Shown here in pieces: positions 34,867 to 42,697 of a DNA stretch of 64,000 nt (within the stretch, counting starts at the first letter, position 1; each line of letters opens with the position of its first letter). The stretch is from assembly GCF_004343035.1 (NCBI RefSeq), contig NZ_SMCQ01000016.1:1-64000 (forward strand), given 5' to 3'. The notes under the pieces are model-generated. The model was given only the letters and a program-made list of their open reading frames with translations. It did no database searches and was not told the DNA's origin. The stretch is from Longibaculum muris. Lineage in GTDB: Bacteria; Bacillota_I; Bacilli_A; Erysipelotrichales; Coprobacillaceae. The translations under genes were made by a program, and so were the position numbers.

Positions 34867-35381
34867 TCTGTCATTAAAATAGAAGCTTGTGTATATGTTC
34901 TTGAAAGTAATTCATTATTTAATGAATATAAGGATTTAGGATCGTGTCCAAACAACTCAAATTGAGTTAATAAATCAGTCGCATTCTTTTCTTCTTCACC
35001 TTGTTCACTGACATACCAATCCAAGAATTTCATTGTACGATAATCTTTAACTTGGTGAGCAGCATCATAAATATTATGAATAAGACTTGTTACATATCTT
35101 TCATGTTCTAATCCAAATCTTAAAGGATCATCAAGCTTATCTAAAACTTTATCTGGCTTATCAATGGCTGACAAAGTCACCTCAAAATCATTATCTTGTA
35201 AGTATTGTAAAATACCTATAGCATGATCCATTTCTTCTTTTGCCTGAACATTATACCAATTGGCATAACCATTTAAACCTTTATGAGCATAAAAATTCGC
35301 AAAATCTAAATACAAATAAGCAGAATACATTTCTTTATTGATTTGATCATTTAACAAATCAGCAACTTTACTATCTAACAT
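34863..35381 (-). CDS. ftnA: Ferritin
   Basis: A 172-residue iron-storage protein of the bacterial non-haem ferritin group. The ferroxidase residues are in place: Glu in INKEMYSAY, the EEMDH pair (AKEEMDHAIG), Glu in GLEHERYV and the Gln/Glu cluster SEQGEEEKNA. It self-assembles into 24-mers, oxidises Fe(II) and stores iron. The promoter carries a PerR/Fur-like box (35422-35436), so induction under peroxide or changed metal status is likely. Confidence 0.92.
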   Translation of the reverse strand: MLDSKVADLLNDQINKEMYSAYLYLDFANFYAHKGLNGYANWYNVQAKEEMDHAIGILQYLQDNDFEVTLSAIDKPDKVLDKLDDPLRFGLEHERYVTSLIHNIYDAAHQVKDYRTMKFLDWYVSEQGEEEKNATDLLTQFELFGHDPKSLYSLNNELLSRTYTQASILMTE

Positions 35382-35401
35382 ATCAAATCCTCCTTTTCTA
35401 T

Positions 35402-35436
35402 ATTGTACACCTTCTAAAAAATTATAACAATGATAA
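35402..35436 (-). promoter_or_regulatory. Ferritin promoter with PerR-like box
   Basis: On the minus strand TTGTTA (35430-35425), a 17-base spacer and TACAAT (35407-35402) form the promoter. TTATAACAATGATAA (35422-35436) matches the PerR consensus TTATAATNATTATAA at 12 of its 14 defined positions and covers the -35, a repressing position. Related Fur boxes are close variants, so the exact regulator is inferred. Confidence 0.6.
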
Positions 35437-35497
35437 TGCTGTTTCGATAGACTTCTTCCTTATAAGTTTGGTAAAATAGAAGAAAGAGGTGATATTT

Positions 35498-36763
35498 ATG
35501 GGCTTTAAAGAATCTTTCTCATTAAAGGATAATGAACTCAATGAAAAAAGAGTTTTTAGAGATGCTATTCATGATTATATTCATGTTGATCATTTGATTA
35601 TTTGGCGTTTAATTAATTCTCAAGAGGTTCAAAGATTAAGGAGAGTTAAACAATTAGGTGGAACTTATCAAGTTTTTCAAAGTGCTGAACATTCACGTTT
35701 TGTTCATTCTTTAGGTGTTTATCAAGTTGTAAGAAGAATGTTAGAAACAGAATGTTTAGATGATGTGCTAAGTGATTATGATAAATTATGTGTGATGTGT
35801 GCTGGTTTATTACATGATATTGGTCATGGGCCTTTTTCTCATTCTTTTGAAGGTGTTTTTCAAGGAAATCATGAAGATATGACAGTGAGAATTATTTTAG
35901 AAGAAAGTGAAGTTCATGATATTTTAGCATCGGTTGATGAAAGTTTGCCTCAAGATGTTGCTTCTATTATTCAACATACTCATCCTAATCAAATTCTCAT
36001 CCAAATGGTTTCAAGTCAATTAGATGCCGATCGTATGGATTATTTATTACGCGATTCATATATGACAGGAACAACTTATGGGAAGTTTGATATGTCAAGA
36101 ATTTTAAGAACAATGCGTATATGTGATGGAAAAATCGTTTATAAAGAATCTGGTGTACAAGCGATTGAGAACTATATTTTAGCAAGATATCATATGTATT
36201 GGCAGGTTTATTATCATCCTACAGCAAGAAGCTATGAACATTTATTACAAAGTATTTTTGCGCGTGTAAAGGATTTGTATGCACAGAAATTTGAATTTAA
36301 GACAAATTTACATTTTTTAATTCCTTTTTTAGAAAATAATATTACAGTTGAGGCTTTTACAAAATTAGATGAGGCTGTTGTTTTATATTATTTTAGTGAA
36401 TTTATGAATGAAGATGACTTTATATTAAGTGATTTATCAGCACGCTTTTTAAATCGTCATTTATTTAAATATAAAGAATTGAAAGATATGACTAAATTAG
36501 CTAAAATAAAGGCATTAGCTGATTCATTGGGTTATGATTCACATTACTATATTATGAGTGATAATCAAAAACAAGTTCCTTATTTACATTATGGGGAAAG
36601 TGGAGAATTAAGTGAAATTGAAATCTTAGATCGCGAAGGTCAACTTTCACCATTACCTAGTAAATCAGAGATTGTTTCAGCTATTTTAAATTCAAAGAAA
36701 TTTAAGTCAGATCAAAAAGTATTTTTCCCAAAGGAGATTAAAGATGAAGTATCAGTTTTATGA
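35498..36763 (+). CDS. HD-superfamily phosphohydrolase (YwfO-like, dGTPase-related)
   Basis: A 421-residue HD-domain enzyme. The metal site is recognisable: the His in EHSRFVHSLGVY, the HD pair in GLLHDIGHGPFSHSFE, and the distal Asp in SSQLDADRMDYLLRDS. The family includes B. subtilis YwfO and relatives of deoxynucleoside triphosphate triphosphohydrolases. It is probably a nucleotide-pool or (p)ppGpp-linked hydrolase; the substrate is not provable here. The ATG at 35498 is used because AGAGGTGAT lies just upstream. An in-frame GTG at 35489 is part of that site. The 3' end overlaps the GNAT gene by 20 bases. Confidence 0.82.
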   Translation: MGFKESFSLKDNELNEKRVFRDAIHDYIHVDHLIIWRLINSQEVQRLRRVKQLGGTYQVFQSAEHSRFVHSLGVYQVVRRMLETECLDDVLSDYDKLCVMCAGLLHDIGHGPFSHSFEGVFQGNHEDMTVRIILEESEVHDILASVDESLPQDVASIIQHTHPNQILIQMVSSQLDADRMDYLLRDSYMTGTTYGKFDMSRILRTMRICDGKIVYKESGVQAIENYILARYHMYWQVYYHPTARSYEHLLQSIFARVKDLYAQKFEFKTNLHFLIPFLENNITVEAFTKLDEAVVLYYFSEFMNEDDFILSDLSARFLNRHLFKYKELKDMTKLAKIKALADSLGYDSHYYIMSDNQKQVPYLHYGESGELSEIEILDREGQLSPLPSKSEIVSAILNSKKFKSDQKVFFPKEIKDEVSVL

Positions 36764-37157
36764 AAATTTACCAGCTCAAGCTAAGCTGATTAGAGAAAAG
36801 GTTTTTGTTGAGGAACAAGGCTTTGAAAATGAATTTGACAAAAGAGATTCAGCATGTTTACATCTTGTTGTTTTTAAGGATGATAAGGCAGTTGGATGTG
36901 CAAGAATGTTTGATGATCATGGTCAGATGACATTAGGAAGAATAGCTGTTTTAAAAGAAGCAAGACATTTACATATTGGTAGCTTTATCTTGCAAACATT
37001 GGAATTAAAAGCGAAAGAGCTTGGTTATCATGAGGTTGTTTTATCAGCACAATTACGTGCTAGTGATTTTTATCGTAAAAATGGCTATATAGCTTATGGT
37101 GATGAATATCTTGATGAACATTGTCCACATGTACAAATGAAAAAAGAAATAGCATAA
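36744..37157 (+). CDS. GNAT-family N-acetyltransferase (ElaA/YjcF-like)
   Basis: A 137-residue GCN5-related acetyltransferase. The N-terminus has REKVFVEEQGF, typical of the ElaA/YjcF group. The acetyl-CoA loop is LGRIAVLKEARHLHIGSFIL, with a variant of the R/QxxGxG/A motif. The end carries YRKNGYIAYGDEYLDE. Its start lies inside the HD gene with AAGGAG upstream, so it is co-translated. The acceptor substrate is unknown. Confidence 0.83.
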   Translation: MKYQFYENLPAQAKLIREKVFVEEQGFENEFDKRDSACLHLVVFKDDKAVGCARMFDDHGQMTLGRIAVLKEARHLHIGSFILQTLELKAKELGYHEVVLSAQLRASDFYRKNGYIAYGDEYLDEHCPHVQMKKEIA

Positions 37158-37190
37158 AAAAGCAATCAAATTATTCCGATTGCTTTTTTT
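37156..37190 (+). terminator. Terminator of the HD-GNAT operon
   Basis: AAAAAGCAATC / GATTGCTTTTT with a 10-base loop is followed by a T run. Confidence 0.85.
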
Positions 37191-37203
37191 GCGAAAAGAA
37201 ATA

Positions 37204-37250
37204 TTGACTTTGAAAGAGAAGTATTATAAAATATATCCGACATATGTCGG
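37204..37250 (+). promoter_or_regulatory. Promoter and palindromic operator of the DUF134-NifX gene
   Basis: TTGACT (37204-37209), a 17-base spacer and TAAAAT (37227-37232) are followed by the perfect 14-base palindrome CCGACATATGTCGG (37237-37250) at the expected start site. This G+C-rich palindrome stands out from its AT-rich surroundings and is probably bound by the DUF134 domain encoded downstream. Confidence 0.65.
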
Positions 37251-37268
37251 TAATAAGGAGGACAAGAG

Positions 37269-37991
37269 ATGGCAAGACCAAAGCGTTGTCGTAGAGTTTG
37301 TTTTGAACCTGTATTTAATCAATATGGACCTTATGGCATGAAGGATAATGAAGAATTGATACTCAATGTTGATGAATTTGAAGTTATTCGTCTCATTGAT
37401 TTTGAAAAAAAGACCCATGAGCAATGTGCGAAACAAATGGATATTTCTCGAACAACTGTTACTGAGATTTATGAACAAGCACGTTATAAGATTGCAGATA
37501 GTCTTGTCAATGGAAAATGCCTTCATATTACAGGAGGACATTATCGATTATATGAAGATTTAATGAAAAGAAAAGGAGAACAAATTATGAGAATTGCAGT
37601 GACTTATGAAGATGGAAAGGTTTTTCAACATTTTGGACATACTCAACAATTTAAAATCTATGATGTTGATAATCAAAAAGTTGTAAAAAGTGAAGTTGTT
37701 GATACTATGGGAAGTGGTCATGGAGCATTAGCTGGTTTTTTAACAAATTTAAATGTAGATGTTTTGATTTGTGGAGGAATTGGTCAAGGAGCTAAAAATG
37801 CTTTAGCATCAATGAATATTAAGTTATATGGTGGTGTATCAGGAGAAGCTGATGATGTTGTTGAAGCGTTATTAAATGATCAATTAGAATATAATGAAAA
37901 TGTGCAATGCAGTCATCATGAACATGGTCATGATCATAGTTGTGGAGAACATCATTGTGGAGAAGATAAACATCATTGTTCAGGGCATTAA
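37269..37991 (+). CDS. DUF134 DNA-binding / NifX-like fusion with His-rich tail
   Basis: A 240-residue fusion. Residues 1-100 are a DUF134 (UPF0251) domain: MARPKRCRRVCFEP, then a sigma-like HTH (CAKQMDISRTTVTEIYEQAR). Residues about 110-215 are a NifX/NifB-type (dinitrogenase iron-molybdenum cofactor) domain (MRIAVTYEDGKVFQHFGHT through ICGGIGQGAKNAL). The last ~27 residues are rich in His and Cys (HHEHGHDHSCGEHHCGEDKH) and should bind metal. These domains are usually separate proteins in Fe-S/Mo-related clusters. The fusion suggests a metal- or cluster-sensing autoregulator. No target gene other than itself is seen. Confidence 0.82.
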   Translation: MARPKRCRRVCFEPVFNQYGPYGMKDNEELILNVDEFEVIRLIDFEKKTHEQCAKQMDISRTTVTEIYEQARYKIADSLVNGKCLHITGGHYRLYEDLMKRKGEQIMRIAVTYEDGKVFQHFGHTQQFKIYDVDNQKVVKSEVVDTMGSGHGALAGFLTNLNVDVLICGGIGQGAKNALASMNIKLYGGVSGEADDVVEALLNDQLEYNENVQCSHHEHGHDHSCGEHHCGEDKHHCSGH

Positions 37992-38018
37992 AAAATGAGA
38001 GGATTTCCTCTCATTTTT
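37991..38018. terminator. Bidirectional terminator between the DUF134 and ATPase genes
   Basis: AAAAATGAGAGG / CCTCTCATTTTT is a perfect 12-pair stem with an ATTT loop serving two convergent genes. Confidence 0.87.
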
Positions 38019-40590
38019 ACTTTGTTAGCATTTTTCTAGCTTGAATAATAATAGTTGGTAATAAAGCAAAACTATAAATACATAATAATTGAGTAAAAGA
38101 GATTGTATGAATCATAAATAAACTATGCATGAATGGAACAAATAAAATAATGTGTAATAAAGTAAATCCAATAATAAATGCACCAATACTTGCACGATTT
38201 GAGAATAAACCGATTTTTGTTAATGGTTGATCACTACGACAATTGAAGCCATGTAATAAACGTGCTAAACAGATTGTTGCAAAAGCCATTGTTGAAGCAG
38301 TTAGAGGATCACCTTTTAATCCCATTAAATAGGCACACATTGTACATAAGGCAATAATAATACCTTCATAGCTAATTTGACTTAAAGTTTGTTTATTTAA
38401 AATAGAATCATTAGAATTTCTAGGTTTTTCTTTTAAAACATCATTACGACTTGCTTCCATTCCTATTGCAATTGCAGGTAAAGAATCAGTAATCAAATTC
38501 ATAAACAATAAATGAACAGGGAAGAATGGTGTTGGTAGTAATAATAGTGATGCAATAAATACACAGATAATTCCTGCGAAGTTACCAGACAATAAGTAAT
38601 TAATTGAGTTTTTGATATTACGATAAACATTACGACCAGTAATAACAGCTTTAACAATCGTTGAGAAGTTATCATCCGTTAGAATCATACTGGCAGCATC
38701 TTTAGAAACTTCAGTTCCTGTAATTCCCATTGCCACACCAATATCACTTTGTTTTAAAGCTGGGGCATCATTGACACCATCACCTGTCATCGCAACAATA
38801 TCGCCACGTTTTTGCCATGCTTTAACAATACGGATCTTATGTTCAGGAGCAACCCTCGCATAAACACTAATACGTGTTAATTTTTCATCTAACTCAGTTT
38901 CACTCATTTTTTCTAATTGTTGACCTTCAATTGATAAATCACCATCTTCATAAATACCAATTTTTTTCGCAATACTTCTTGCTGTAACAACATGATCACC
39001 CGTAATCATAATAGGTTTAATACCCGCCATTTTACATTTTGCTACAGCATCACCACTTTCTTCGCGAGGTGGATCCATTAATGAAATTAAACCAATAAAT
39101 GTTAAATCATGTTCATCATCTAAAGTTACTTGAGTTCCCTTATAATCTTTATAAGCAAAACCTAATACACGTAAACCTTCATTAGCATATTCTTGATTTT
39201 TAGCAACTATTGCATCCATATGTCTTTTTGAAAGAATTTCTTTATGTCCATTAATTAAAATAGTTGAACATCTTTGTAAAATAACATCAGGAGCTCCTTT
39301 TGTATAAATATGATTCAATGAAGAAATACTCATTAATTTACGATCTGAATCAAACGGAAGTTCACTTTTACGAATTGCTGTATTTTTAAAGCTTGTATCA
39401 TTTTGGGTATGGGCATTCACTAAGTCAATTAAAGCAAGTTCAGTAGGATCACCAATTCTTTGTTCTCCATTAATAACAGAGTTGTTACAAAGTAAGCAAG
39501 CTTTTAATAAAACATTATGATCATGATTATGACTATCTAAATCTTTGATTTCTAATAATTGATTATAAACATAAATTGTTTGAGGTGTCATTTTGTTTTG
39601 AGTTAAGGTTCCGGTTTTATCACTACAAATCACAGAAACACAACCTAAACTTTCCACTGAATTTAAATTCTTTATAATCGCATTTTCTTTAACCATCTTT
39701 TGAGTGCTCATTGATAAAACAATTGTGACAATAGAACTTAATGCTTCAGGAATTGCTGCCACGGCTAAAGCTACTGCTATCATCAATGAATCAAGTAAAG
39801 ACTGTTTAGCTAAGAAAAGATTTAAGGCTAAAACAATTGCACAAATGAACATAATCGCAATAGATAACTTCCCACTAAATTCATCTAAACTCTTTTGTAA
39901 AGGTGTTTTTCTTTCTTTCGCTTCATTTAACATAGAGGCAATTTTTCCAATTTCGGTTTGCATACCAATGCTTGTGACGACATAACGTCCTGTTCCATTT
40001 GTTACTAAACTTCCAGAAAAAGCCATATTCTTTTGATCACCTACAACGACATCCTGATGAATGGTATCCGTTATTTTATCCACACTTTCAACTTCACCAG
40101 TCAAAGCACTCTCGTTAATTTGTAATGAAGATGATTCAATAATACGACCATCTCCACTGACAATATCACCAGCTTCAATTTGAACAATATCACCAATTGT
40201 TAAATCAGTTGAATCAATTTCTTGTAATTGACCTTGACGAATGACTTTAACTTGAGGAATAGAAAGCTTTTTTAAACTTTCTAGTGACTTTTCAGCTTTT
40301 AATGTTTGAACTGTTCCTAAGACAGCATTAACAAAAATCACAACAACAATAACTAAGGCGCTTTCTAATTGTCCACTAATTCCTGAAACAATTGCTGCAA
40401 TAATTAAAATAATAACTAATAAATCTTTAAATTGTTTAAGAAAAATCATTAACGGACTATCTTTTTTCTTTTCATCTAATTCATTTTTACCAAATTGTAA
40501 ATGACGTTTATCAACTTCCTCTGGTGATAATCCTTGTTTAGATGTTTGACATTCTTTTAATGTCTGTTCAATGTTTTTTTGATAATACAT
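38017..40590 (-). CDS. P-type cation ATPase (PacL/YloB/YoaB-like)
   Basis: An 857-residue P2-type ATPase with ten membrane segments. The phosphorylated Asp is near residue 324 in CSDKTGTLTQNKM. The TGE loop is in ALTGEVESV, and the hinge is MTGDGVNDAPAL. The ion-site helix is VAAIPEALSSIVTI (a P-E-A/G-L motif of Ca/Mn-type pumps). By sequence it would be called a calcium pump, but the leader carries a probable Mn(II) riboswitch, which points to manganese export. The ribosome site is GGAGG next to the ATG. Confidence 0.87.
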   Translation of the reverse strand: MYYQKNIEQTLKECQTSKQGLSPEEVDKRHLQFGKNELDEKKKDSPLMIFLKQFKDLLVIILIIAAIVSGISGQLESALVIVVVIFVNAVLGTVQTLKAEKSLESLKKLSIPQVKVIRQGQLQEIDSTDLTIGDIVQIEAGDIVSGDGRIIESSSLQINESALTGEVESVDKITDTIHQDVVVGDQKNMAFSGSLVTNGTGRYVVTSIGMQTEIGKIASMLNEAKERKTPLQKSLDEFSGKLSIAIMFICAIVLALNLFLAKQSLLDSLMIAVALAVAAIPEALSSIVTIVLSMSTQKMVKENAIIKNLNSVESLGCVSVICSDKTGTLTQNKMTPQTIYVYNQLLEIKDLDSHNHDHNVLLKACLLCNNSVINGEQRIGDPTELALIDLVNAHTQNDTSFKNTAIRKSELPFDSDRKLMSISSLNHIYTKGAPDVILQRCSTILINGHKEILSKRHMDAIVAKNQEYANEGLRVLGFAYKDYKGTQVTLDDEHDLTFIGLISLMDPPREESGDAVAKCKMAGIKPIMITGDHVVTARSIAKKIGIYEDGDLSIEGQQLEKMSETELDEKLTRISVYARVAPEHKIRIVKAWQKRGDIVAMTGDGVNDAPALKQSDIGVAMGITGTEVSKDAASMILTDDNFSTIVKAVITGRNVYRNIKNSINYLLSGNFAGIICVFIASLLLLPTPFFPVHLLFMNLITDSLPAIAIGMEASRNDVLKEKPRNSNDSILNKQTLSQISYEGIIIALCTMCAYLMGLKGDPLTASTMAFATICLARLLHGFNCRSDQPLTKIGLFSNRASIGAFIIGFTLLHIILFVPFMHSLFMIHTISFTQLLCIYSFALLPTIIIQARKMLTK

Positions 40591-40624
40591 ATATATCCTC
40601 CTTCATTTAGAACCTCAGCAAACA

Positions 40625-40752
40625 AAAAAGACAAGCTCGCTAAAGATTCCATTATCTTTAACGAGTCTTGTCTTTAAGATGCACCAGAATAGTTTTCTAT
40701 CCGCGATTGTTGATGACATCACACATATTGTGAGACTACTCCCTCATTAGCC
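40625..40752 (-). ncRNA. Probable yybP-ykoY manganese riboswitch with terminator
   Basis: Read on the minus strand, the leader begins near 40752 with GAGGGAGTAGTC, contains GTCATCAACAATCGCGG, and leads into a very long terminator stem (about 40675-40625, arms AAAGACAAG / CTTGTCTTT with inner CTCG and TAAAGAT pairing) ending in TTTTTT. GGGAGTAG followed by a GTCxTCAA element is the hallmark of yybP-ykoY (Mn2+) riboswitches, which precede YoaB-type P-ATPases in Lactococcus. Mn2+ would stabilise the aptamer and allow read-through. I cannot fold it formally. Confidence 0.7.
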
Positions 40753-40754
40753 TT

Positions 40755-40783
40755 ATATTAACATACTCGTAAAAATATGTAAA
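40755..40783 (-). promoter_or_regulatory. Promoter of the riboswitch-ATPase unit
   Basis: TTTACA (40783-40778), a 17-base spacer and TAATAT (40760-40755) on the minus strand place the transcription start just ahead of the aptamer. Confidence 0.6.
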
Positions 40784-40881
40784 TAGCGAATATTTATCTT
40801 TTTTTTGTTTATATAATAATAAGTATGCTCATTTTAACATAGCTAAAACGCGAATGCTGTAAAACGAAAGGAGAATTTTTA

Positions 40882-41493
40882 ATGCAAGATTGGATTATGA
40901 TGCTGATGGAAGAATATGGTTATATCAGTTTGTTTCTATTGATGATTATCGAAAATGTCTTTCCACCCATTCCTTCAGAAGTTATTCTTACTTTTGCTGG
41001 ATTTATGACTTCGATGACTTATTTGAGTATTTTTGGAGTGATCATTGTAGGAAGCTTAGGTTCATTTATTGGTGGATTTTTATTATATTTAATTGGGAGA
41101 TTATTAACTCCTCAAAGGTTAACTCATCTTTTAGAAAGTCCTTGGATTAAATGGTTGCATTTTAAAAGTGAAGATATTTATAAAACACAAGGTTGGTTTG
41201 TTAAACATGGGAAAAAAGCAGTATTTTTTGGTAGACTTGTTCCAATGATACGAAGTTTAATCTCTATTCCGGCAGGGATGGCACAAATGCCGGTCATTAC
41301 ATTTTCCCTTTATACGCTTTTTGGAACATTGCTTTGGGATACGATTCTTGTTTTATTAGGAACTTATTTAGGGGCAAATTGGTCTTTGATTTCGATGTAT
41401 ATGAATAAATATGATATGATTTGGAAGGTTATTTTAGTTGCTTTAATACTTTATTGGATATTTAAAAAAGTTTCACGTAAAGATAAATCGTAA
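40882..41493 (+). CDS. DedA-family membrane protein
   Basis: A 203-residue DedA/SNARE-associated (VTT) protein with about five membrane segments. The family motif ENVFPPIPSEVILTFAGF is near residue 23, and FGRLVPMIRSLISIPAGM lies in the middle with its essential arginines. DedA proteins act as lipid scramblases or flippases (for undecaprenyl phosphate or phosphatidylethanolamine) and support membrane potential. It is a single gene with an AAAGGAGA site. Confidence 0.87.
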   Translation: MQDWIMMLMEEYGYISLFLLMIIENVFPPIPSEVILTFAGFMTSMTYLSIFGVIIVGSLGSFIGGFLLYLIGRLLTPQRLTHLLESPWIKWLHFKSEDIYKTQGWFVKHGKKAVFFGRLVPMIRSLISIPAGMAQMPVITFSLYTLFGTLLWDTILVLLGTYLGANWSLISMYMNKYDMIWKVILVALILYWIFKKVSRKDKS

Positions 41494-41554
41494 TCACATA
41501 ATTTTCACACATTTTACTTGTAGAATAGAAAACATCATGTAAGGAGGAAAGTTC

Positions 41555-41929
41555 ATGAAATTAAAGGAAAAGAAAATCTCAAAAATGAGTATTGCATTTT
41601 ATATTGTAGCAGGATTATTATTTGTAAGTTTTTTATTAACAATTTATAATGTTTCAACTTATATCATGCAATTATTAGATTCAGGACAAGTGACATTGAC
41701 AGATAGTTGGTTAGAAGTGATTTTATATTATGTCAATAATACTGCTGTATTTTTAGGATTGAGTGTTTTGGTTTTTGGTTGTGGATATATTATTCAATTA
41801 TTAAAACAAAAGAATGTTCAAAAACAAGAAAGTTTAGAAGCAGAGGAATTGATTGAAAAAGTTAATCAAGATGAAGAAAAAAGCACTGAAGATGAAGAAG
41901 CTGTTAAAGAAGAAGTGTTAAGCGAGTAG
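41555..41929 (+). CDS. Small two-helix membrane protein with acidic tail
   Basis: This 124-residue protein is not recognised. It has a basic N-terminus (MKLKEKKISKMS), two membrane segments (about 12-32 and 62-84) and a cytoplasmic tail (about 90-124) that is very rich in Glu and probably coiled. A strong AAGGAGG site precedes it. The sequence resembles unannotated proteins of related gut Bacillota only in general character. Function unknown. Confidence 0.68.
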   Translation: MKLKEKKISKMSIAFYIVAGLLFVSFLLTIYNVSTYIMQLLDSGQVTLTDSWLEVILYYVNNTAVFLGLSVLVFGCGYIIQLLKQKNVQKQESLEAEELIEKVNQDEEKSTEDEEAVKEEVLSE

Positions 41930-41933
41930 TGAA

Positions 41934-41958
41934 GGGAAAGATATCTTTCTCTTTTTTT
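41934..41958 (+). terminator. Terminator of the small membrane protein gene
   Basis: GGGAAAGAT / ATCTTTCTC pairs with one G-U and runs into seven T. Confidence 0.72.
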
Positions 41959-42030
41959 GATTGAAAGATTATTGAGGGCTTCTTGAAATGTTGAAGTTTA
42001 TAACAATTTAATTTCAGAAAATAAATTTAA

Positions 42031-42067
42031 AGACCAATAAGCATGTATACTTATTGATCTTTTTTTA
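42031..42067. terminator. Hairpin at the 3' end of the XRE gene
   Basis: AGACCAATAAG pairs with CTTATTGATCT (one G-U) around an eight-base loop. A T run follows on the plus side and an AT-rich tail on the minus side. It overlaps the XRE stop codon. Confidence 0.6.
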
Positions 42068-42440
42068 ATGGATTGATTTGATTTTTGTTTTGTTCTTTTT
42101 GTAAATCTAGTAATGTATTGGCACGTTCAAGGAGACGGATTTTATTAGCTAGATTTAATTCATCAGCGATGTTATAGATTTTAAAATGATAGTCATCTAA
42201 GAATTTAATTTGGTTATTTTTAGATAGAGGAGCACTATTGTTTGTACGACATAATAAATAATCAGTGGTTGTATCTAAGACATCAGCAATCTTGGAAAGG
42301 ATATCTGCTTTAGGAATATTGATATCATTTTCATACTTAGAAAGCATAGATTTTGTAATACCAATTTGGTTAGCTAAATCACTTTGTTTTATGTCTTTAT
42401 CTGCTCTTAGATTAAGAATTCTAGAACCAATTGTATTCAT
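42051..42440 (-). CDS. XRE-family HTH regulator
   Basis: A 129-residue Cro/C1-type regulator. The helix-turn-helix is in residues 8-62 (KQSDLANQIGITKSMLSKYE). The C-terminal half has a helical stretch (about 80-118) that may mediate dimerisation. It is transcribed divergently from the cohesin-type surface protein gene and is the only regulator next to it, so it may control that pair. This is positional inference. Confidence 0.82.
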   Translation of the reverse strand: MNTIGSRILNLRADKDIKQSDLANQIGITKSMLSKYENDINIPKADILSKIADVLDTTTDYLLCRTNNSAPLSKNNQIKFLDDYHFKIYNIADELNLANKIRLLERANTLLDLQKEQNKNQINPLKKDQ

Positions 42441-42598
42441 TATATCTCCTCCTTATCTATCTATGGATATTATATAAGAATTTCATGTAAACACTTTAAA
42501 AGTATCTTAAATTACGTTTTTGTTGTTATGCAGTTTCTAAAATTATTCCAAAAAATCACAGGAAAATAACAAAAAATAATAAAAATAGAAAATATTTA

Positions 42599-42627
42599 TT
42601 GTTAAAGTTTCTTAAAGTATATATAAT
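42599..42627 (+). promoter_or_regulatory. Promoter of the cohesin-type surface protein gene
   Basis: TTGTTA (42599-42604), a 17-base spacer and TATAAT (42622-42627) lie 70 bases before the start codon. Confidence 0.6.
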
Positions 42628-42697
42628 TATGATGAGAGGTATAAAAATAGAAATATTTTATGTTATCTTTTGTGAGAATAGAAACAGGAGGGAAAGT

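Noticed and set aside
40600-40790. Magnesium M-box riboswitch before the P-type ATPase
   Set aside because: The M-box hallmark (GTTAGGTGAGGCTCC-like start) is absent. GGGAGTAG and the terminator layout fit the yybP-ykoY class better.
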